This document shows positions 36,602 to 46,830 of a DNA stretch of 64,000 bases, in pieces. The stretch covers positions 372,001-436,000 of the forward strand of contig JAKVBL010000005.1 of the NCBI GenBank assembly GCA_022447365.1, written 5' to 3'. The first letter of the stretch is position 1. Every line of letters begins with the position of its first letter. This DNA is from Oleiphilaceae bacterium. Its GTDB lineage: Bacteria; Pseudomonadota; Gammaproteobacteria; Pseudomonadales; Oleiphilaceae. Both the position numbers and the translations under genes were made by a program. The notes beneath the pieces are model-generated. The model saw nothing but the letters and a program-made list of their open reading frames with translations. It did no database searches and had not been told where the DNA came from.

Positions 36602-37531
36602 TTAGTAGTCTTTGTTTAATAGTAAGGCGAGTAGTGACTCGCGCGCATAGACGCCATTTTCGGCTTGCTCGAAATAATACGCATGCTTCGTTTTATCTAC
36701 GTCAACCGTAATCTCGTCAACGCGAGGTAGAGGGTGCAATACCTTAAGATTATCCTTTGCAGGCTCGAGCATTGCTGCCGTTAGAATGTAAGCAGCCTTC
36801 ATATGCACATATTCGGAGGGATCAAAACGTTCTTTCTGTACGCGCGTCATATATAGGATGTCGAGTTCTGAAATCACATTTTCCATTGAGCTATGCGCGG
36901 AGTACTTGATACCCGCCTTGTTCAACTCTTCACAAATATATTCCGGCATCGACAGTGCGTCTGGTGCAATGAAGAAAAACTCGGTGTTATTGAATTTCGC
37001 TAGTGCTTGTGTGAGAGAGTGAACGGTTCGTCCGTATTTCAGATCGCCAACAAATGCGACTTTGAGATTATCTAACGTGCCTTGCGTTTCGTAGATCGAA
37101 AATAAATCTAACAAGGTCTGTGTAGGGTGTTGATTTGCTCCGTCGCCACCATTAATCACCGGCACGCCGTTACTGAATTCGCTTGCTAGGCGAGCTGCGC
37201 CTTCTTGAGGGTGTCGCATTACAAAGGCATCGACATACGATGCAATCACTTGTATAGAGTCTGCGAGTGTTTCACCTTTTTTCGCGAGAGAAGTATTACC
37301 ACCGTTATCGAAACCAACAAAGGTGCCGCCCAAGCGTTGAATCGCTGTTTCAAACGACAGACGTGTTCGCGTCGATGGTTCGAAGAAGCAGCTCGCAATG
37401 ACTTTGTCTTTTAACGCGGTATTGTCTGGATTGCTTTTGAGTCTTTCGGCGGTCTTGACGATAGTCTCGAGTTCTTCACGAGACAATTCGGGTATGGAAA
37501 TAATGTGTTTTTTAAACAGCATATTTGGCAT
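36602..37531 (-). CDS. pyrB: Aspartate carbamoyltransferase catalytic subunit
   Basis: 309 residues; condenses aspartate with carbamoyl phosphate in pyrimidine synthesis. STRTR at residues 53-57 and the HPTQTLLD segment bind carbamoyl phosphate; the HPLPRVDEI motif near the end closes the aspartate site. Upstream GAGAGA serves as ribosome binding site. In E. coli pyrBI is controlled by a UTP-sensitive attenuator; here a hairpin stands upstream (37591-37620) but its T-run is poor and no leader peptide is obvious, so I do not claim attenuation. Confidence 0.96.
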   Translation of the reverse strand: MPNMLFKKHIISIPELSREELETIVKTAERLKSNPDNTALKDKVIASCFFEPSTRTRLSFETAIQRLGGTFVGFDNGGNTSLAKKGETLADSIQVIASYVDAFVMRHPQEGAARLASEFSNGVPVINGGDGANQHPTQTLLDLFSIYETQGTLDNLKVAFVGDLKYGRTVHSLTQALAKFNNTEFFFIAPDALSMPEYICEELNKAGIKYSAHSSMENVISELDILYMTRVQKERFDPSEYVHMKAAYILTAAMLEPAKDNLKVLHPLPRVDEITVDVDKTKHAYYFEQAENGVYARESLLALLLNKDY

Positions 37532-37590
37532 CAGGTATCTCTCTTTCTAAAAAGATAATGAAGGTTTGTGTCTAATCTTTAGGCACTAAA

Positions 37591-37620
37591 TAGCCACCCT
37601 CATTATCATGAGGATGGCTA
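37591..37620 (-). terminator. Hairpin between the secreted-protein gene and pyrB
   Basis: TAGCCATCCTCAT / ATGAGGGTGGCTA (minus strand), 13-bp stem with a single mismatch, loop GATA, followed only by ATTTAG. It lies 12 bases after the stop of the upstream gene, so a weak terminator for that gene is most likely. Confidence 0.5.
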
Positions 37621-37631
37621 TGATACCAAAC

Positions 37632-38363
37632 CTAGTGCGCCCACTTAACCGCTAGACGGCCATTTAATTCTTGCCCGCCAAATTTAAAGTAGCCTTGGCC
37701 TTGTTCATTTGTTGATAAACGAACATTTTCGCCGGCATAAGGGGCATCTGGATTAGTGTACTTGAGTTCACCCAGTACTTGTCCATTTTTCGCCCTTGCT
37801 AACCAGTCAAAGCCATTTTCAACACTAACGAAGCAAATCCCACCATGAATATCGCCGCCTGAATAACGAATACCGAGGTCATACACGATATTATCGTTTA
37901 GCTTGCGTGTTAGTGTCGCACTTGGATTTAGCCCAAGATTTGGCTGCACTCGCTCACCCAGATCTTTGATGTTGTTGCAAGAGAACGCATCGTAAGATCG
38001 GATCGCAAATTCTTTTTGCGCATGCGAAATGCTGTCATAACATAGTCCGCCATTTATACCTTCGCCACTAAGACGAGCGCCAAGTAAGTACAGAGGTTGA
38101 GCAGGAACCTTTTCTCCGTTCTCATCAAATGTTGTTTCAGCACACGATCGATAAGTGACGCCATTTTTGAAGCTCTTTTGATAGGCAATCTTTGTTAGTC
38201 CTTCACCAATTGGTTTTGCATTGCTGCACTCGTACCCGTTATTGACCGGCGGAGTTACGATTGGATCATCTGGTTCCGGGTCGACTGGAGGGTCAACCGG
38301 ATCAGGATCACTTGGCTCCGGATCAATTGGAGGATCAACTGGATCGCTTGCCACTGATACCAT
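37632..38363 (-). CDS. Probable surface lipoprotein of unknown function, N-terminus disrupted
   Basis: The open frame gives 243 residues: a Pro/Asp repeat linker (DPVDPPIDPEP, DPDPVDPPVDPEP) followed by a cysteine-containing domain of about 190 residues with two GG-x-C repeats (NGGLCYDS, HGGICFVS). I do not recognise the domain. The frame begins without signal peptide. Upstream, at 38435, there is an ATG with a good GGAG ribosome binding site, and the +1 frame from there would code a lipoprotein signal (LVATAGC). Two indels, one in the A-run at about 38422-38427 and one near 38350, are needed to join it to this frame. So it is a lipoprotein gene either broken or misread. Confidence 0.6.
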   Translation of the reverse strand: MVSVASDPVDPPIDPEPSDPDPVDPPVDPEPDDPIVTPPVNNGYECSNAKPIGEGLTKIAYQKSFKNGVTYRSCAETTFDENGEKVPAQPLYLLGARLSGEGINGGLCYDSISHAQKEFAIRSYDAFSCNNIKDLGERVQPNLGLNPSATLTRKLNDNIVYDLGIRYSGGDIHGGICFVSVENGFDWLARAKNGQVLGELKYTNPDAPYAGENVRLSTNEQGQGYFKFGGQELNGRLAVKWAH

Positions 38364-38739
38364 CAGGACAGCCTGCGGTAGCTACTAGGATTGGTAGTAC
38401 CACAAATAATGTAAAAATAAGTTTTTTGTTGTCATGGTTAATCTCCGACATCTCTTAAAATAAGAGGTGGGGTCGTGACTAGGTGGTTATTTATCAACGC
38501 CTGAAGAGAAGGTGGGAGGAACATCAAATATTACTTTGCTTCACCACTGTGATTCTTGTTGCAACTTTACCAGTCGGTCAACTTTAAAAAAATAGTAACG
38601 CGCTGACAAATAACAAAAAATGCAACTTCTTGTTACATGATGATGATTTTTATTGTGCATTGTTTCGAGGGTAGGTTTTGGGCATAAAAAACCCCCACCG
38701 AAGCGAGGGTTTGTGTCGTTCAATTAGTGCAACTTCGTA
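38364..38739. other. Intergenic region with broken lipoprotein start and a terminator
   Basis: Contains the probable original start (ATG at 38433-38435 on the minus strand, GGAG upstream) of the lipoprotein gene, a stretch 38460-38680 in which I see only poly-A/T tracts and no gene, and the terminator of the arginine deiminase operon at 38687-38713. Confidence 0.6.
38687..38713 (-). terminator. Terminator at the end of the arc operon
   Basis: On the minus strand AACCCTCGC, loop TTCG, GTGGGGGTT and a T-run; 27 bases after the stop of the YfcC-like gene. Confidence 0.8.
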
Positions 38740-40143
38740 TTACGCGATTGTACCTACTGTTAGTGTACCCATAATCAACACTGCAAGAATTAGCAGTAGA
38801 GGCCATGTGAAGCTTAGCCACTTGTTGTATGGCACGCGACCGATCGCCAAACCGCCCATAACAACAGCAAATGTAGGGTTAACTAGATTAACTAGACCGC
38901 TTGCCGACTGAAATGCCGTGACTGCAAGATGACTAGCAACACCAGAGAATTCGGCAAGTGGCGCCATCACTGGCATCGACAAAACTGCTAAGCCAGATGA
39001 AGACGGTACGAAGAACGACAAAAGTATTTGTACACCAAACATAGCGTTAATGAATCCAATTTCACTTAAACCACTTACCATGCCTTCAGATGCATATAAA
39101 ATAGTGCCTGTCAGATTACCCGAGTCCATGATGACGACGATACCGCGCGCTAACCCAATAACCAACGCAACACCTAGTAACTCACGTGCACCTTCTACAA
39201 ATGTGTTACTAAACTCTTCTTCACCCATTCTAGCGACAATCGCTACAAGAATAGAGGAGGCTAAGAATAGTGCCGACATCTCAGCCATCCACCAACCTAG
39301 TACAGATACTCCGTAAACTAGCAGGGCGAATGTTCCTGAAAAAATAAGCAAAATAATATTTTGAGTACCAGTCAAGTTATCGCTGATGCTGCTGTCAGTA
39401 GTCAGAAAATGTTTTTTGTTGCTCTCAGCCATATCTGCGACGAGTGATTTGGATGGATCATTTTTCACCATTTTTGCATAACGCATGACATACAAGATAC
39501 CAATCACTAAGCCTGTAACCAGAATAAATAGTCGATAGCTCAGGCCTTCAGTAAATGGAATGCCTGCAGCTTGTGATGCAATAACTGTTGCGAATGGGTT
39601 GATGGTCGACCCTAGCGTACCGATACCCGCGCCGAGCATAATGATCGCAACCGCAGTCACAGAGTCATAGCCCGCGGCGATGATGACCGGGATTATCAGG
39701 GCATAGAAGGCGAGCGTCTCCTCGGCCATGCCATAGATAGTGCCGCCTGCAGCGAAGAGTATCATTAGGATAGGAATTAGCATGATCTCCTTACCCTTCA
39801 GGCTAGTCGTAACTTTGGCTATGCCTGTATCTATCGCGCCGGTCTTGGTGACAATACCAAGGAAGCCACCAATAAATAGAACGAACAAGGCAACATCAAT
39901 TGCACTTGCTTCGTAGCTACCTGGATCGTAGAAACCTGCGATAGGCGCCATGAAGATGTCTGTGAGCCCTTGCGGGTTCGGGTCGACTTCATGATATGAG
40001 CCAGAAACTGGCACTTGTCTGCCTAAATCTTCATTGTCGACCATTTCGTATTGGCCTGCGGGTAAAACCCACGTTAACGCTGCCATTACAACTATGAGGC
40101 CGAAAAGAATTGTATAGGCGGTCGGGAACTTAAACTTACCCAT
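38740..40143 (-). CDS. YfcC/DcuC-superfamily carrier, last gene of the arginine deiminase operon
   Basis: A 467-residue membrane protein with about 12 predicted segments; begins with KFKFPTAYTILFGLIVVMAALTWVLPAG, and has GAGIGTLGSTINPFATVIAS and SSGLAVLSMPVMAPLAEF, motifs of the YfcC family (C4-dicarboxylate anaerobic carrier superfamily). Members of this group often lie in arginine deiminase operons and probably move arginine, ornithine or citrulline, but this is inference. It follows arcC after 27 bases and ends in a terminator, so the operon has two transporters of different families, this one and the permease at 43549-44871. Confidence 0.85.
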   Translation of the reverse strand: MGKFKFPTAYTILFGLIVVMAALTWVLPAGQYEMVDNEDLGRQVPVSGSYHEVDPNPQGLTDIFMAPIAGFYDPGSYEASAIDVALFVLFIGGFLGIVTKTGAIDTGIAKVTTSLKGKEIMLIPILMILFAAGGTIYGMAEETLAFYALIIPVIIAAGYDSVTAVAIIMLGAGIGTLGSTINPFATVIASQAAGIPFTEGLSYRLFILVTGLVIGILYVMRYAKMVKNDPSKSLVADMAESNKKHFLTTDSSISDNLTGTQNIILLIFSGTFALLVYGVSVLGWWMAEMSALFLASSILVAIVARMGEEEFSNTFVEGARELLGVALVIGLARGIVVIMDSGNLTGTILYASEGMVSGLSEIGFINAMFGVQILLSFFVPSSSGLAVLSMPVMAPLAEFSGVASHLAVTAFQSASGLVNLVNPTFAVVMGGLAIGRVPYNKWLSFTWPLLLILAVLIMGTLTVGTIA

Positions 40144-40170
40144 ATACTTTCTCCTTTAGGTTAATCGGTT

Positions 40171-41100
40171 TTAATCGTACTCAACATCTCCGCAACGGCT
40201 TGTTACAGAAGTTCCGGCTTTGCCATCTAACATATCTAATGCATTTTCAAGGCTGCCAATGCATGACGTACCACCCGTAGCGCGTGCAAATTCACAAGCT
40301 GCTTCAACTTTTGGTCCCATTGAACCGGCAGGGAAGTTAAACTCAATCATCTGATTGGGGGATGCTTTGCGAATCGCACGTTGATTGTCTGTACCCCAGT
40401 CGAGATACACAGAGTCAACGTCGGTGAGTACTAAGAATGCGTCAGCTTCAATCTCGCGAGCGAGTAGTGCAGCTGCACGGTCTTTATCGATAACAGCTTC
40501 TACACCAGCCAATGTGCCGTCAGCTTGGTACATGGTTGGAATGCCACCGCCGCCAGCGCAAATCACGATAACGCCTTGATCGATTAGCATCTTGATGACG
40601 CCGATTTCAAAAATACGTTGTGGCAAAGGTGAAGGAACAACGCGACGCCAGTATTTGCCGTCGGGCTTCACGACCCAGTTGCGCTCCTCCGCTATACGTT
40701 TGGCTTGCGCTTCATCGTATACGGGGCCAATGAATTTAGTCGGATCTTTAAATGCTCCGTCGTTTGGATCGACTTCAATTTGAGTAAGAATGGTCGCAAA
40801 TGCTTGCTCAGTAGGCATGATGTTTCCCATCTCTTGCTCGATCATATAGCCGATTTGACCGACAGACTCTGCTCCCAGTACATCTAGTGGATAGGGGGCA
40901 GCGCCATCAAACGCTGCGGCTTGTAGTGCCAGTAGGCCGACTTGAGGTCCGTTACCGTGAGCAATAATAAGCTCGTGTTCTTTTGCGATGGCTGCTAAAG
41001 ATTTAGCAGCTTTCGCAATGTTCACTTTTTGGTTTTCGGCGGTCATTGCTTCGCCTCGTTGAAGCAAAGCGTTGCCGCCGAGCGCGACAACAACTCTCAT
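40171..41100 (-). CDS. arcC: Carbamate kinase
   Basis: 309 residues; takes carbamoyl phosphate plus ADP to ATP, carbon dioxide and ammonia, the energy-yielding last step of the arginine deiminase pathway. The N-terminal [17 protein letters not shown] and [10 protein letters not shown] bind carbamoyl phosphate; [11 protein letters not shown] and [11 protein letters not shown] are further family motifs. Its start lies one base from the arcB stop (41102), so they are translated together. Confidence 0.96.
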   Translation of the reverse strand: MRVVVALGGNALLQRGEAMTAENQKVNIAKAAKSLAAIAKEHELIIAHGNGPQVGLLALQAAAFDGAAPYPLDVLGAESVGQIGYMIEQEMGNIMPTEQAFATILTQIEVDPNDGAFKDPTKFIGPVYDEAQAKRIAEERNWVVKPDGKYWRRVVPSPLPQRIFEIGVIKMLIDQGVIVICAGGGGIPTMYQADGTLAGVEAVIDKDRAAALLAREIEADAFLVLTDVDSVYLDWGTDNQRAIRKASPNQMIEFNFPAGSMGPKVEAACEFARATGGTSCIGSLENALDMLDGKAGTSVTSRCGDVEYD

Positions 41101-41101
41101 C

Positions 41102-42106
41102 TTACTGATCTCCTAAAGTAGCAACCATGACTGCTTTGATTGTGTGCAGGCGGTTTTCTGCTTGCTCAAAACTAATGTTATATGGAGATTCGAAAACGTC
41201 ATCGTTCACTTCTAAGCCGTTGAGGCCATATTCGGCTTCAATTTCTGCACCCACAGTTGTTTCGTTGTTGTGGAATGCTGGTAGGCAGTGCATGAACTTC
41301 ACGTTTGGATTTTTGGTTTTCTCAATGACATCAAGATTGACCTGATAAGGTGTCATTAAACCAACGCGCTCTTTCCATGCTTCTTTAGGTTCCCCCATTG
41401 ATACCCATACATCCGCGTACAAGTAGTCAGCACCTTCAACACCCTCTGCAATGTTTTCAGTAAGGTTGATTTTTGCACCAGTTTCTTTTGCTATTGCCTG
41501 GCACTCTTTTATAAGCCACTCTTTAGGCCAGTATTCTTTTGGTGCAACAAGACTGATTTCCATGCCCATTTTAGCTGCGCCAACCATGAGTGAGTTGCCC
41601 ATGTTGTTGCGTGCATCACCAAGATATGCAAACTTCATATCGCTAAGGGACTTGCCGTTGCCCCATTCTTGCATAGTAAGGAAGTCCGCAAGAATTTGAG
41701 TTGGGTGCCATTCATCAGTCAGGCCGTTCCAAACTGGTACGCCAGAATAGTCAGCTAAATCTTGAACGTCCTTTTGACGAGATCCGCGGAATTCAATTCC
41801 GTCATACATGCGACCTAGAACGCGTGCAGTGTCTTTGACTGACTCTTTGTGCCCCATTTGAGAACCGCCTCCAATATAGGTTACGTTAGCCCCTTGGTCG
41901 AAGGCTGCTGTCTCAAATGCGCAGCGAGTGCGAGTTGAGGTTTTCTCGAAAATCAAGCAGATGTTTTTTCCGCATAAACGAGGTTGTTCGGTACCCGCAT
42001 ATTTGGCTTGCTTTAGGTCCCGAGACAGATCCAACATGTAACGAATTTCGCGAGGAGTAAAATCTAAAAGTTTTAAGAAGCTGCGGTTTTTTAAATTAAA
42101 AGCCAT
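41102..42106 (-). CDS. arcB: Ornithine carbamoyltransferase, catabolic
   Basis: 334 residues, STRTR at 57-61, [15 protein letters not shown] and the [12 protein letters not shown] catalytic motif. In this operon it works backwards, phosphorolysing citrulline to ornithine and carbamoyl phosphate for ArcC. It is 44 bases after arcA. The paralogue at 34829-35824 has the same motifs; the two proteins are similar in length and in most conserved blocks but clearly diverged in between. Role assigned from operon context. Confidence 0.93.
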   Translation of the reverse strand: MAFNLKNRSFLKLLDFTPREIRYMLDLSRDLKQAKYAGTEQPRLCGKNICLIFEKTSTRTRCAFETAAFDQGANVTYIGGGSQMGHKESVKDTARVLGRMYDGIEFRGSRQKDVQDLADYSGVPVWNGLTDEWHPTQILADFLTMQEWGNGKSLSDMKFAYLGDARNNMGNSLMVGAAKMGMEISLVAPKEYWPKEWLIKECQAIAKETGAKINLTENIAEGVEGADYLYADVWVSMGEPKEAWKERVGLMTPYQVNLDVIEKTKNPNVKFMHCLPAFHNNETTVGAEIEAEYGLNGLEVNDDVFESPYNISFEQAENRLHTIKAVMVATLGDQ

Positions 42107-42150
42107 ATCTCTATTCCTTAATTCTGTAAATCGTTCAGTGAAACAAACGA

Positions 42151-43386
42151 CTAAATGTCGTCACGCTCAATTGGGCAACTCATGCAGCGAGCACCGCCGC
42201 GTCCTCGACCTAACTCATCACCTGGTATCGCAATAAACTTGATTCCAGCTTTTTCAATATTATCGATCGTGTAGTGGTTACGTTCATAACCAACAACAAC
42301 GCCCGGACGAATAGTGAGCACATTATTAGCGTCGTTCCATTGTTCACGTTCGGCTGCGAATACGTCGCCACCAGTAGGAATCATGCGAACAGAGTCGTTG
42401 CCTGTAATACGTGCTAAAGTTTTAAAGAAGCCTTTTTGTTGCGTACAAACAATGTCACCGTTATCACCAGGAGTTAAGCTATAGTGGATGTTTTGGTCCG
42501 ATACAACGCCTGGATAGTAGGTGAAGCAGTCTCGATCCATATGTGTTAACACGGTGTCTAAGTGCATTGCTGCACGAGATTTACCAAGATCTATTGCTAT
42601 GACTTCATCGGCTCCGCCTCTGGAGAATAAGCTTTTAGCCAACATTTCAATTCCTTGAGGGGTTGTTCGCTCAGAAATACCGATAAGTACTTTGCCGTTA
42701 CCGATGATTTCAACGTCACCACCCTCAATCGTCGCGCCTTCATAGACGCGTTCTTCACCGCCATACCAAACTTCAAATTTTTCTTTCTTGAACATTGGGT
42801 GATAACGATAAACCGCTTTGAAATGAACTGTTTCGCGCTGTCGAGCAGGTTTCATCATTGGATTGATTGAAACGCCACCATATACCCAGCAAGAAGTATC
42901 ACGCGTAAATAAGTGGTTTGGGAGCGGGTCTATGACAAAACTAGTTTTCTCCAGCTCCGAGCCCAGCAAAGATTTTGGCGCTGCTTTTAAGAGCTTGGGA
43001 TCTATGTCTGCAATGGCGACACCGCCAGTCAAGTGTTTGGCAAACTGGTGGTCGTCCTGACTTTCCATGAATGCTCGAACCTCTTTGGCCATGGTCGGTC
43101 CGAAACGTAGTTCAGAGCATTGTTGATCGAGAATCCATGCTTTGGCTTGCGCATCAGCAATGGTTTCTTGAAGTAAATCATTCAGTAAGAATGTTTCTAC
43201 GTCATGTTGTTCGAGCGTTTTTCTGAAGGTGTCGTGTTCTTCTCCGGCTTTGCCTAGGCGAAGAACATCATCAAAAAGTAGCTCATCGCAGTTGCTTGGT
43301 GTTAAACGCGATAAACTAAGCTGTGGTCGGTGAAGAATGACGCGACGAAGCCTTCCAATCTCTGAACCAACGTGTAATCTGCTCAT
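42151..43386 (-). CDS. arcA: Arginine deiminase
   Basis: 411 residues; hydrolyses arginine to citrulline and ammonia. The catalytic cysteine is C401 in [10 protein letters not shown], and the [18 protein letters not shown] and EGGDVEI motifs of the guanidino-modifying enzyme family are in place. The start has an excellent ribosome binding site, GGAGGAAAGCT before ATG. The 162-base AT-rich gap before it may hold a second promoter. Gives energy and acid resistance when oxygen is short. Confidence 0.97.
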   Translation of the reverse strand: MSRLHVGSEIGRLRRVILHRPQLSLSRLTPSNCDELLFDDVLRLGKAGEEHDTFRKTLEQHDVETFLLNDLLQETIADAQAKAWILDQQCSELRFGPTMAKEVRAFMESQDDHQFAKHLTGGVAIADIDPKLLKAAPKSLLGSELEKTSFVIDPLPNHLFTRDTSCWVYGGVSINPMMKPARQRETVHFKAVYRYHPMFKKEKFEVWYGGEERVYEGATIEGGDVEIIGNGKVLIGISERTTPQGIEMLAKSLFSRGGADEVIAIDLGKSRAAMHLDTVLTHMDRDCFTYYPGVVSDQNIHYSLTPGDNGDIVCTQQKGFFKTLARITGNDSVRMIPTGGDVFAAEREQWNDANNVLTIRPGVVVGYERNHYTIDNIEKAGIKFIAIPGDELGRGRGGARCMSCPIERDDI

Positions 43387-43548
43387 AGCTTTCCTCCAAC
43401 TTAGCGTAATAAATGGTTACGCAATTGATAAACAAAACTGTTTTCAATGAATCGCTACTAGCACACTTTATAAGTTGTTATAAAATCTAATTTCTTGCCA
43501 AATTGTGAATAATTGTCTCTGTTGCAATTATTAATTTACTAATATTTT

Positions 43549-44871
43549 TTAGTTGTCTAAATGCTCCCATTGCGCCCATACAAATACAGGGACACTTGCC
43601 ATTAATAATATGGTTCCCCAGTAAACAACCTCTGGCCCTGATCCAATAATCGCGCCAAGTACATAGCTAAATGCAATGACCGTAATGCCCAGATGGCGTG
43701 TCCACTGAAAGTTTTGAGTGCCTTTCCTAGAAAGGTGAATCATAATGCTCGCTAGTGAGCAAAAAAGATAAGGGATCAAACTTGATAGCGATGCAAGTAA
43801 AATAATAAACGTGAAAAGTTTAACCAGATCGCCTGTGAAGTTAGCTAACACTAAAAGTGATATCAACACGGTTGAAATTGTGACTCCCCAGATAGGGCGC
43901 CCTTTTGCGTCTTCCTTGCAAAAGATTTTAGGAAATAGCTTTTTCTTGGCAGCGACATAAGGCACCTCAGCTTGAATAAGCATCCAGCCATTTAACGATC
44001 CGAGTACCGAAATAATGGCGCCAATCGCAATAAAGTGGAAAGCCCAGCTACCCCATAAGGCGCCCGCCGCATCAGCAAAAGGGGCGGTACTTTTTTGAAG
44101 TTCGGCAGGAGACATAATGCCGAATATTGCGGCAGATACAACAAAATAAAGAATTGCGACAAACAAAGTGCCGTAAATAGTAGCTCGAGGAATATTCTTT
44201 TCAGGATTCTTTACGTCACCAGCAGGAACGGTTGCAGATTCGAGTCCCAAAAATGCCCACAAAGTAATGGAGCAGGTGGCCAAGATTGCATTGAATGTAG
44301 GCAGTTCACTGACATTACTCACTGCATAATTGCTCGGCTCGAAGTAAAAGAAACCTGCAAAGGCAAATAATGCCAACGGTATTAACTTTAAAATAGTTGT
44401 GATTACTTGAATTAAACCTACAGATTTCAGTCCTTGTAGGTTAATAAAATAGAGTAACCATACTGTCCCTAGCGTCACGATTACTGCGAGTCCGGAATTA
44501 TCTTTAAGTTCAGGAACGAAAGCAGTTAGATAACTTGTGAATGCAACCGCAAGACCGGCGTTTCCGGTCCAGGCCGCAATCCAGTGTCCCCAACCCACCA
44601 AAAAACCAGCAAATTTTCCAAAACCTTCTTCGGTATATGCAAGCGGGCCACATGCTTTTGGTGAATCGAGCGCTAAGCGAGCGAAGACAAATGCTAATAA
44701 GACAGAGCCCGCACCAGTGATCGCCCAGCCCCACAGCGATATCGGACCGAAGTCACTCAGTGATGATGGCAAGAGGAATATTCCTGAGCCAATCATGTTG
44801 CCAATGACAAGAGATACGCAGACCCAAAAGCCTATTTTGTGATTTGTGCTCTGTTCGTTGGCCAAAAGCAA
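43549..44871 (-). CDS. arcD: APC-family amino acid permease, probable arginine:ornithine antiporter
   Basis: 440 residues with 12 membrane segments. The first segment, SLVIGNMIGSGIFLLPSSL, is the substrate-binding helix of the AdiC/PotE/ArcD branch of APC transporters. As the first gene before arcA-arcB-arcC it is most likely the electroneutral arginine/ornithine exchanger of the pathway. It begins with TTG (44871) after TTCAGGTAA. 162 bases separate it from arcA, longer than the other gaps of the operon, so differential expression is possible. Substrate is inferred from context. Confidence 0.85.
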   Translation of the reverse strand: MLLANEQSTNHKIGFWVCVSLVIGNMIGSGIFLLPSSLSDFGPISLWGWAITGAGSVLLAFVFARLALDSPKACGPLAYTEEGFGKFAGFLVGWGHWIAAWTGNAGLAVAFTSYLTAFVPELKDNSGLAVIVTLGTVWLLYFINLQGLKSVGLIQVITTILKLIPLALFAFAGFFYFEPSNYAVSNVSELPTFNAILATCSITLWAFLGLESATVPAGDVKNPEKNIPRATIYGTLFVAILYFVVSAAIFGIMSPAELQKSTAPFADAAGALWGSWAFHFIAIGAIISVLGSLNGWMLIQAEVPYVAAKKKLFPKIFCKEDAKGRPIWGVTISTVLISLLVLANFTGDLVKLFTFIILLASLSSLIPYLFCSLASIMIHLSRKGTQNFQWTRHLGITVIAFSYVLGAIIGSGPEVVYWGTILLMASVPVFVWAQWEHLDN

Positions 44872-45156
44872 TTACCTGAAGGCTAATATCTTGCTGAACC
44901 TTAGTCGCTGTTTCTGAATAGTCTAGAAATATTATGTTTCAGCGGTGCTGAGGTTTGTTATGCCTTTGTTACGGCAGTTTGCGTACCGATAACTTGCATG
45001 TGGTGGGCTTTGTCTGTAAGATGCGCGGCTCGAAAAACTGCGGGTTATATTAAGTTGCTAGCATTTACAGGCGACTTGATAAATTCGTTTAATTTGTAAC
45101 TCCTTGCTTTAAAAAGAATTATTCGATTTAAGGCTATATATCCAAAGGGAGCATTT

Positions 45157-45588
45157 ATGCGTCACTATGAGATCGTATTTCTGGTACACCCTGATCAGAG
45201 CGAACAGGTACCAGGTATGGTTGAGCGATACAGCAACCTAATCACTAATGGCGGTGGTCAAGTTCACCGTTTAGAAGATTGGGGTCGTCGTCACTTGGCA
45301 TACCCGATCAACAAAATCCATAAAGCACACTACATCTTGATGAACATCGAGTGTGGCAGTGAAGTGCTTGATGAGCTTTCTCATAACTTCCGATTCAACG
45401 ATGCAATCATTCGTGAGTTGGTAATCCGCCGTAAAGAAGCGATTACTGAAGAATCTGCGATCAAAGCATCTCAAAACCGCGACGATCGTCGTCCACAGCG
45501 TCAAGAAGCGCCAAAAGCTGAAGCTCCTGCAGCAGCTGAAAGCCAAGACGCAGCGGCAGACGATAGCGCTGAAGCATCAGAAGAGTAA
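45157..45588 (+). CDS. rpsF: 30S ribosomal protein S6
   Basis: 143 residues: the normal S6 fold ([34 protein letters not shown]) and an acidic, alanine-rich tail from about residue 110, which is the site where RimK adds glutamates in E. coli. First gene of the operon rpsF-rpsR-membrane protein-rplI. AGGGAGC precedes ATG. Divergent from the arc operon. Confidence 0.98.
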   Translation: MRHYEIVFLVHPDQSEQVPGMVERYSNLITNGGGQVHRLEDWGRRHLAYPINKIHKAHYILMNIECGSEVLDELSHNFRFNDAIIRELVIRRKEAITEESAIKASQNRDDRRPQRQEAPKAEAPAAAESQDAAADDSAEASEE

Positions 45589-45608
45589 TTCGGAATTAGG
45601 AGAAGACT

Positions 45609-45839
45609 ATGTCTCGTTTTTTACGTCGTCGTAAGTTCTGCCGTTTCACCGCAGAAGGCGTTAAAGAGATCGATTATAAAGATCTTGATACTTTGAAAGG
45701 CTACATCACTGAAACTGGAAAAATCGTTCCTAGCCGTATTACCGGTACTAAAGCGAAATACCAGCGTCAGTTGGCTACAGCAATCAAGCGTGCGCGCTAC
45801 GTTGCATTGTTGCCTTACACAGATAACCACCACGAGTAA
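45609..45839 (+). CDS. rpsR: 30S ribosomal protein S18
   Basis: 76 residues with the usual basic start [31 protein letters not shown] and a basic tail. It forms a dimer with S6 on the 30S platform. It begins 20 bases after rpsF and has TTAGGAGA as ribosome binding site. Confidence 0.98.
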   Translation: MSRFLRRRKFCRFTAEGVKEIDYKDLDTLKGYITETGKIVPSRITGTKAKYQRQLATAIKRARYVALLPYTDNHHE

Positions 45840-45899
45840 TGGTGGCGTTGCCCTTTTGGGTAACTACAAATTTACTTGAATACTTGAGGAAGCGCTTAA

Positions 45900-46766
45900 A
45901 TGCGTGAATTAGCCCGGTTTGCCATGAAGGGACCGTTAAATGCGTCAGGCATTGCCTTTGTCGCATGTTTGGTTCCAATGATGTTCTGGCTTGGTGCCGC
46001 TACAGTAGCTTTGGTGACTTTGCGTCACGGCACATCTAAGGGACTCAATGTATTCGCATGGGCGATGGCCCCCGCGTTGGGGTGGTGGCTCGGATTGCAA
46101 GATCCAACAGCACTTGTTGTAGTCATTTTTAGTTTTGCATTAGCGCAGATTTTGAGAGTGACTGTGGCGATGAATCGTACTTTGCTGTTTGGCTTCGGAT
46201 TAAGCGTGTTAGTTGGTGTATTAACGCCGATTATTATGCCTGGAGCCTTAGATATGTTGCAGGTTGTTTCGGATGAGCTTCTGAAACAAATCGCAGTAGA
46301 CTCGCAAATCGAAGTGAACGAAGAATTTCGTGCTTCGTTCCAAGATCTCATGATCGCGAGTTTCGCAGCATCATTTTATTTGATGAGTATTGGGTCATTG
46401 TTTTTGGCTCGGTCTTGGCAAGCAGCGTTGTACAACCCAGATGGTTGGCGAGAAGAATTTCATCAACTAAGAATGGGACCGATTGATATGGTAGTGATTG
46501 TCAGTGCCATGACGATTGGACCGAGTATCGGAATAGATGGCTATTTACTCGTATTTAGCGGTTTGGTTCCTGTGCTTATCTGCGGTTTTGCTTTAGTGCA
46601 TGGTGTGATCGGCAAGAAAAATTTAGGCGGGCAATGGCTCATTGGTTTTTATGCCATGGTTCTTGTTTTGTTTCCCGCATCGTTGGCAATCATTGTATTT
46701 ATGGCAATGGTCGATAGTGGTGCAGACTTTAGGTCAAGGATACAAGCTTCACCAAAGTCTGAGTGA
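45900..46766 (+). CDS. DUF2232-like integral membrane protein
   Basis: 288 residues with seven to eight membrane segments and no export signal. A membrane protein of this kind between rpsR and rplI is found in Pseudomonas and other gammaproteobacteria; it is assigned to the DUF2232 type by this place and topology. Function unknown. It lies 60 bases after rpsR with TGAGGAAG upstream and 64 bases before rplI, so it is part of the ribosomal protein operon. Confidence 0.8.
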   Translation: MRELARFAMKGPLNASGIAFVACLVPMMFWLGAATVALVTLRHGTSKGLNVFAWAMAPALGWWLGLQDPTALVVVIFSFALAQILRVTVAMNRTLLFGFGLSVLVGVLTPIIMPGALDMLQVVSDELLKQIAVDSQIEVNEEFRASFQDLMIASFAASFYLMSIGSLFLARSWQAALYNPDGWREEFHQLRMGPIDMVVIVSAMTIGPSIGIDGYLLVFSGLVPVLICGFALVHGVIGKKNLGGQWLIGFYAMVLVLFPASLAIIVFMAMVDSGADFRSRIQASPKSE

Positions 46767-46830
46767 AGCGACAAGAACTTAGTATTGTTCGCAAAAGAGA
46801 CAATTCGATTTAATAGTTGAGGATAGCGAG

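Noticed and set aside
37532..37631. UTP-type attenuator before pyrB
   Set aside because: A hairpin is present but with a poor T-run and no leader peptide; it is better explained as the end of the upstream gene.
43387..43548. FNR/ANR site before arcA
   Set aside because: Only one half-site (ATCAA) could be read; the other half does not fit TTGAT-N4-ATCAA.
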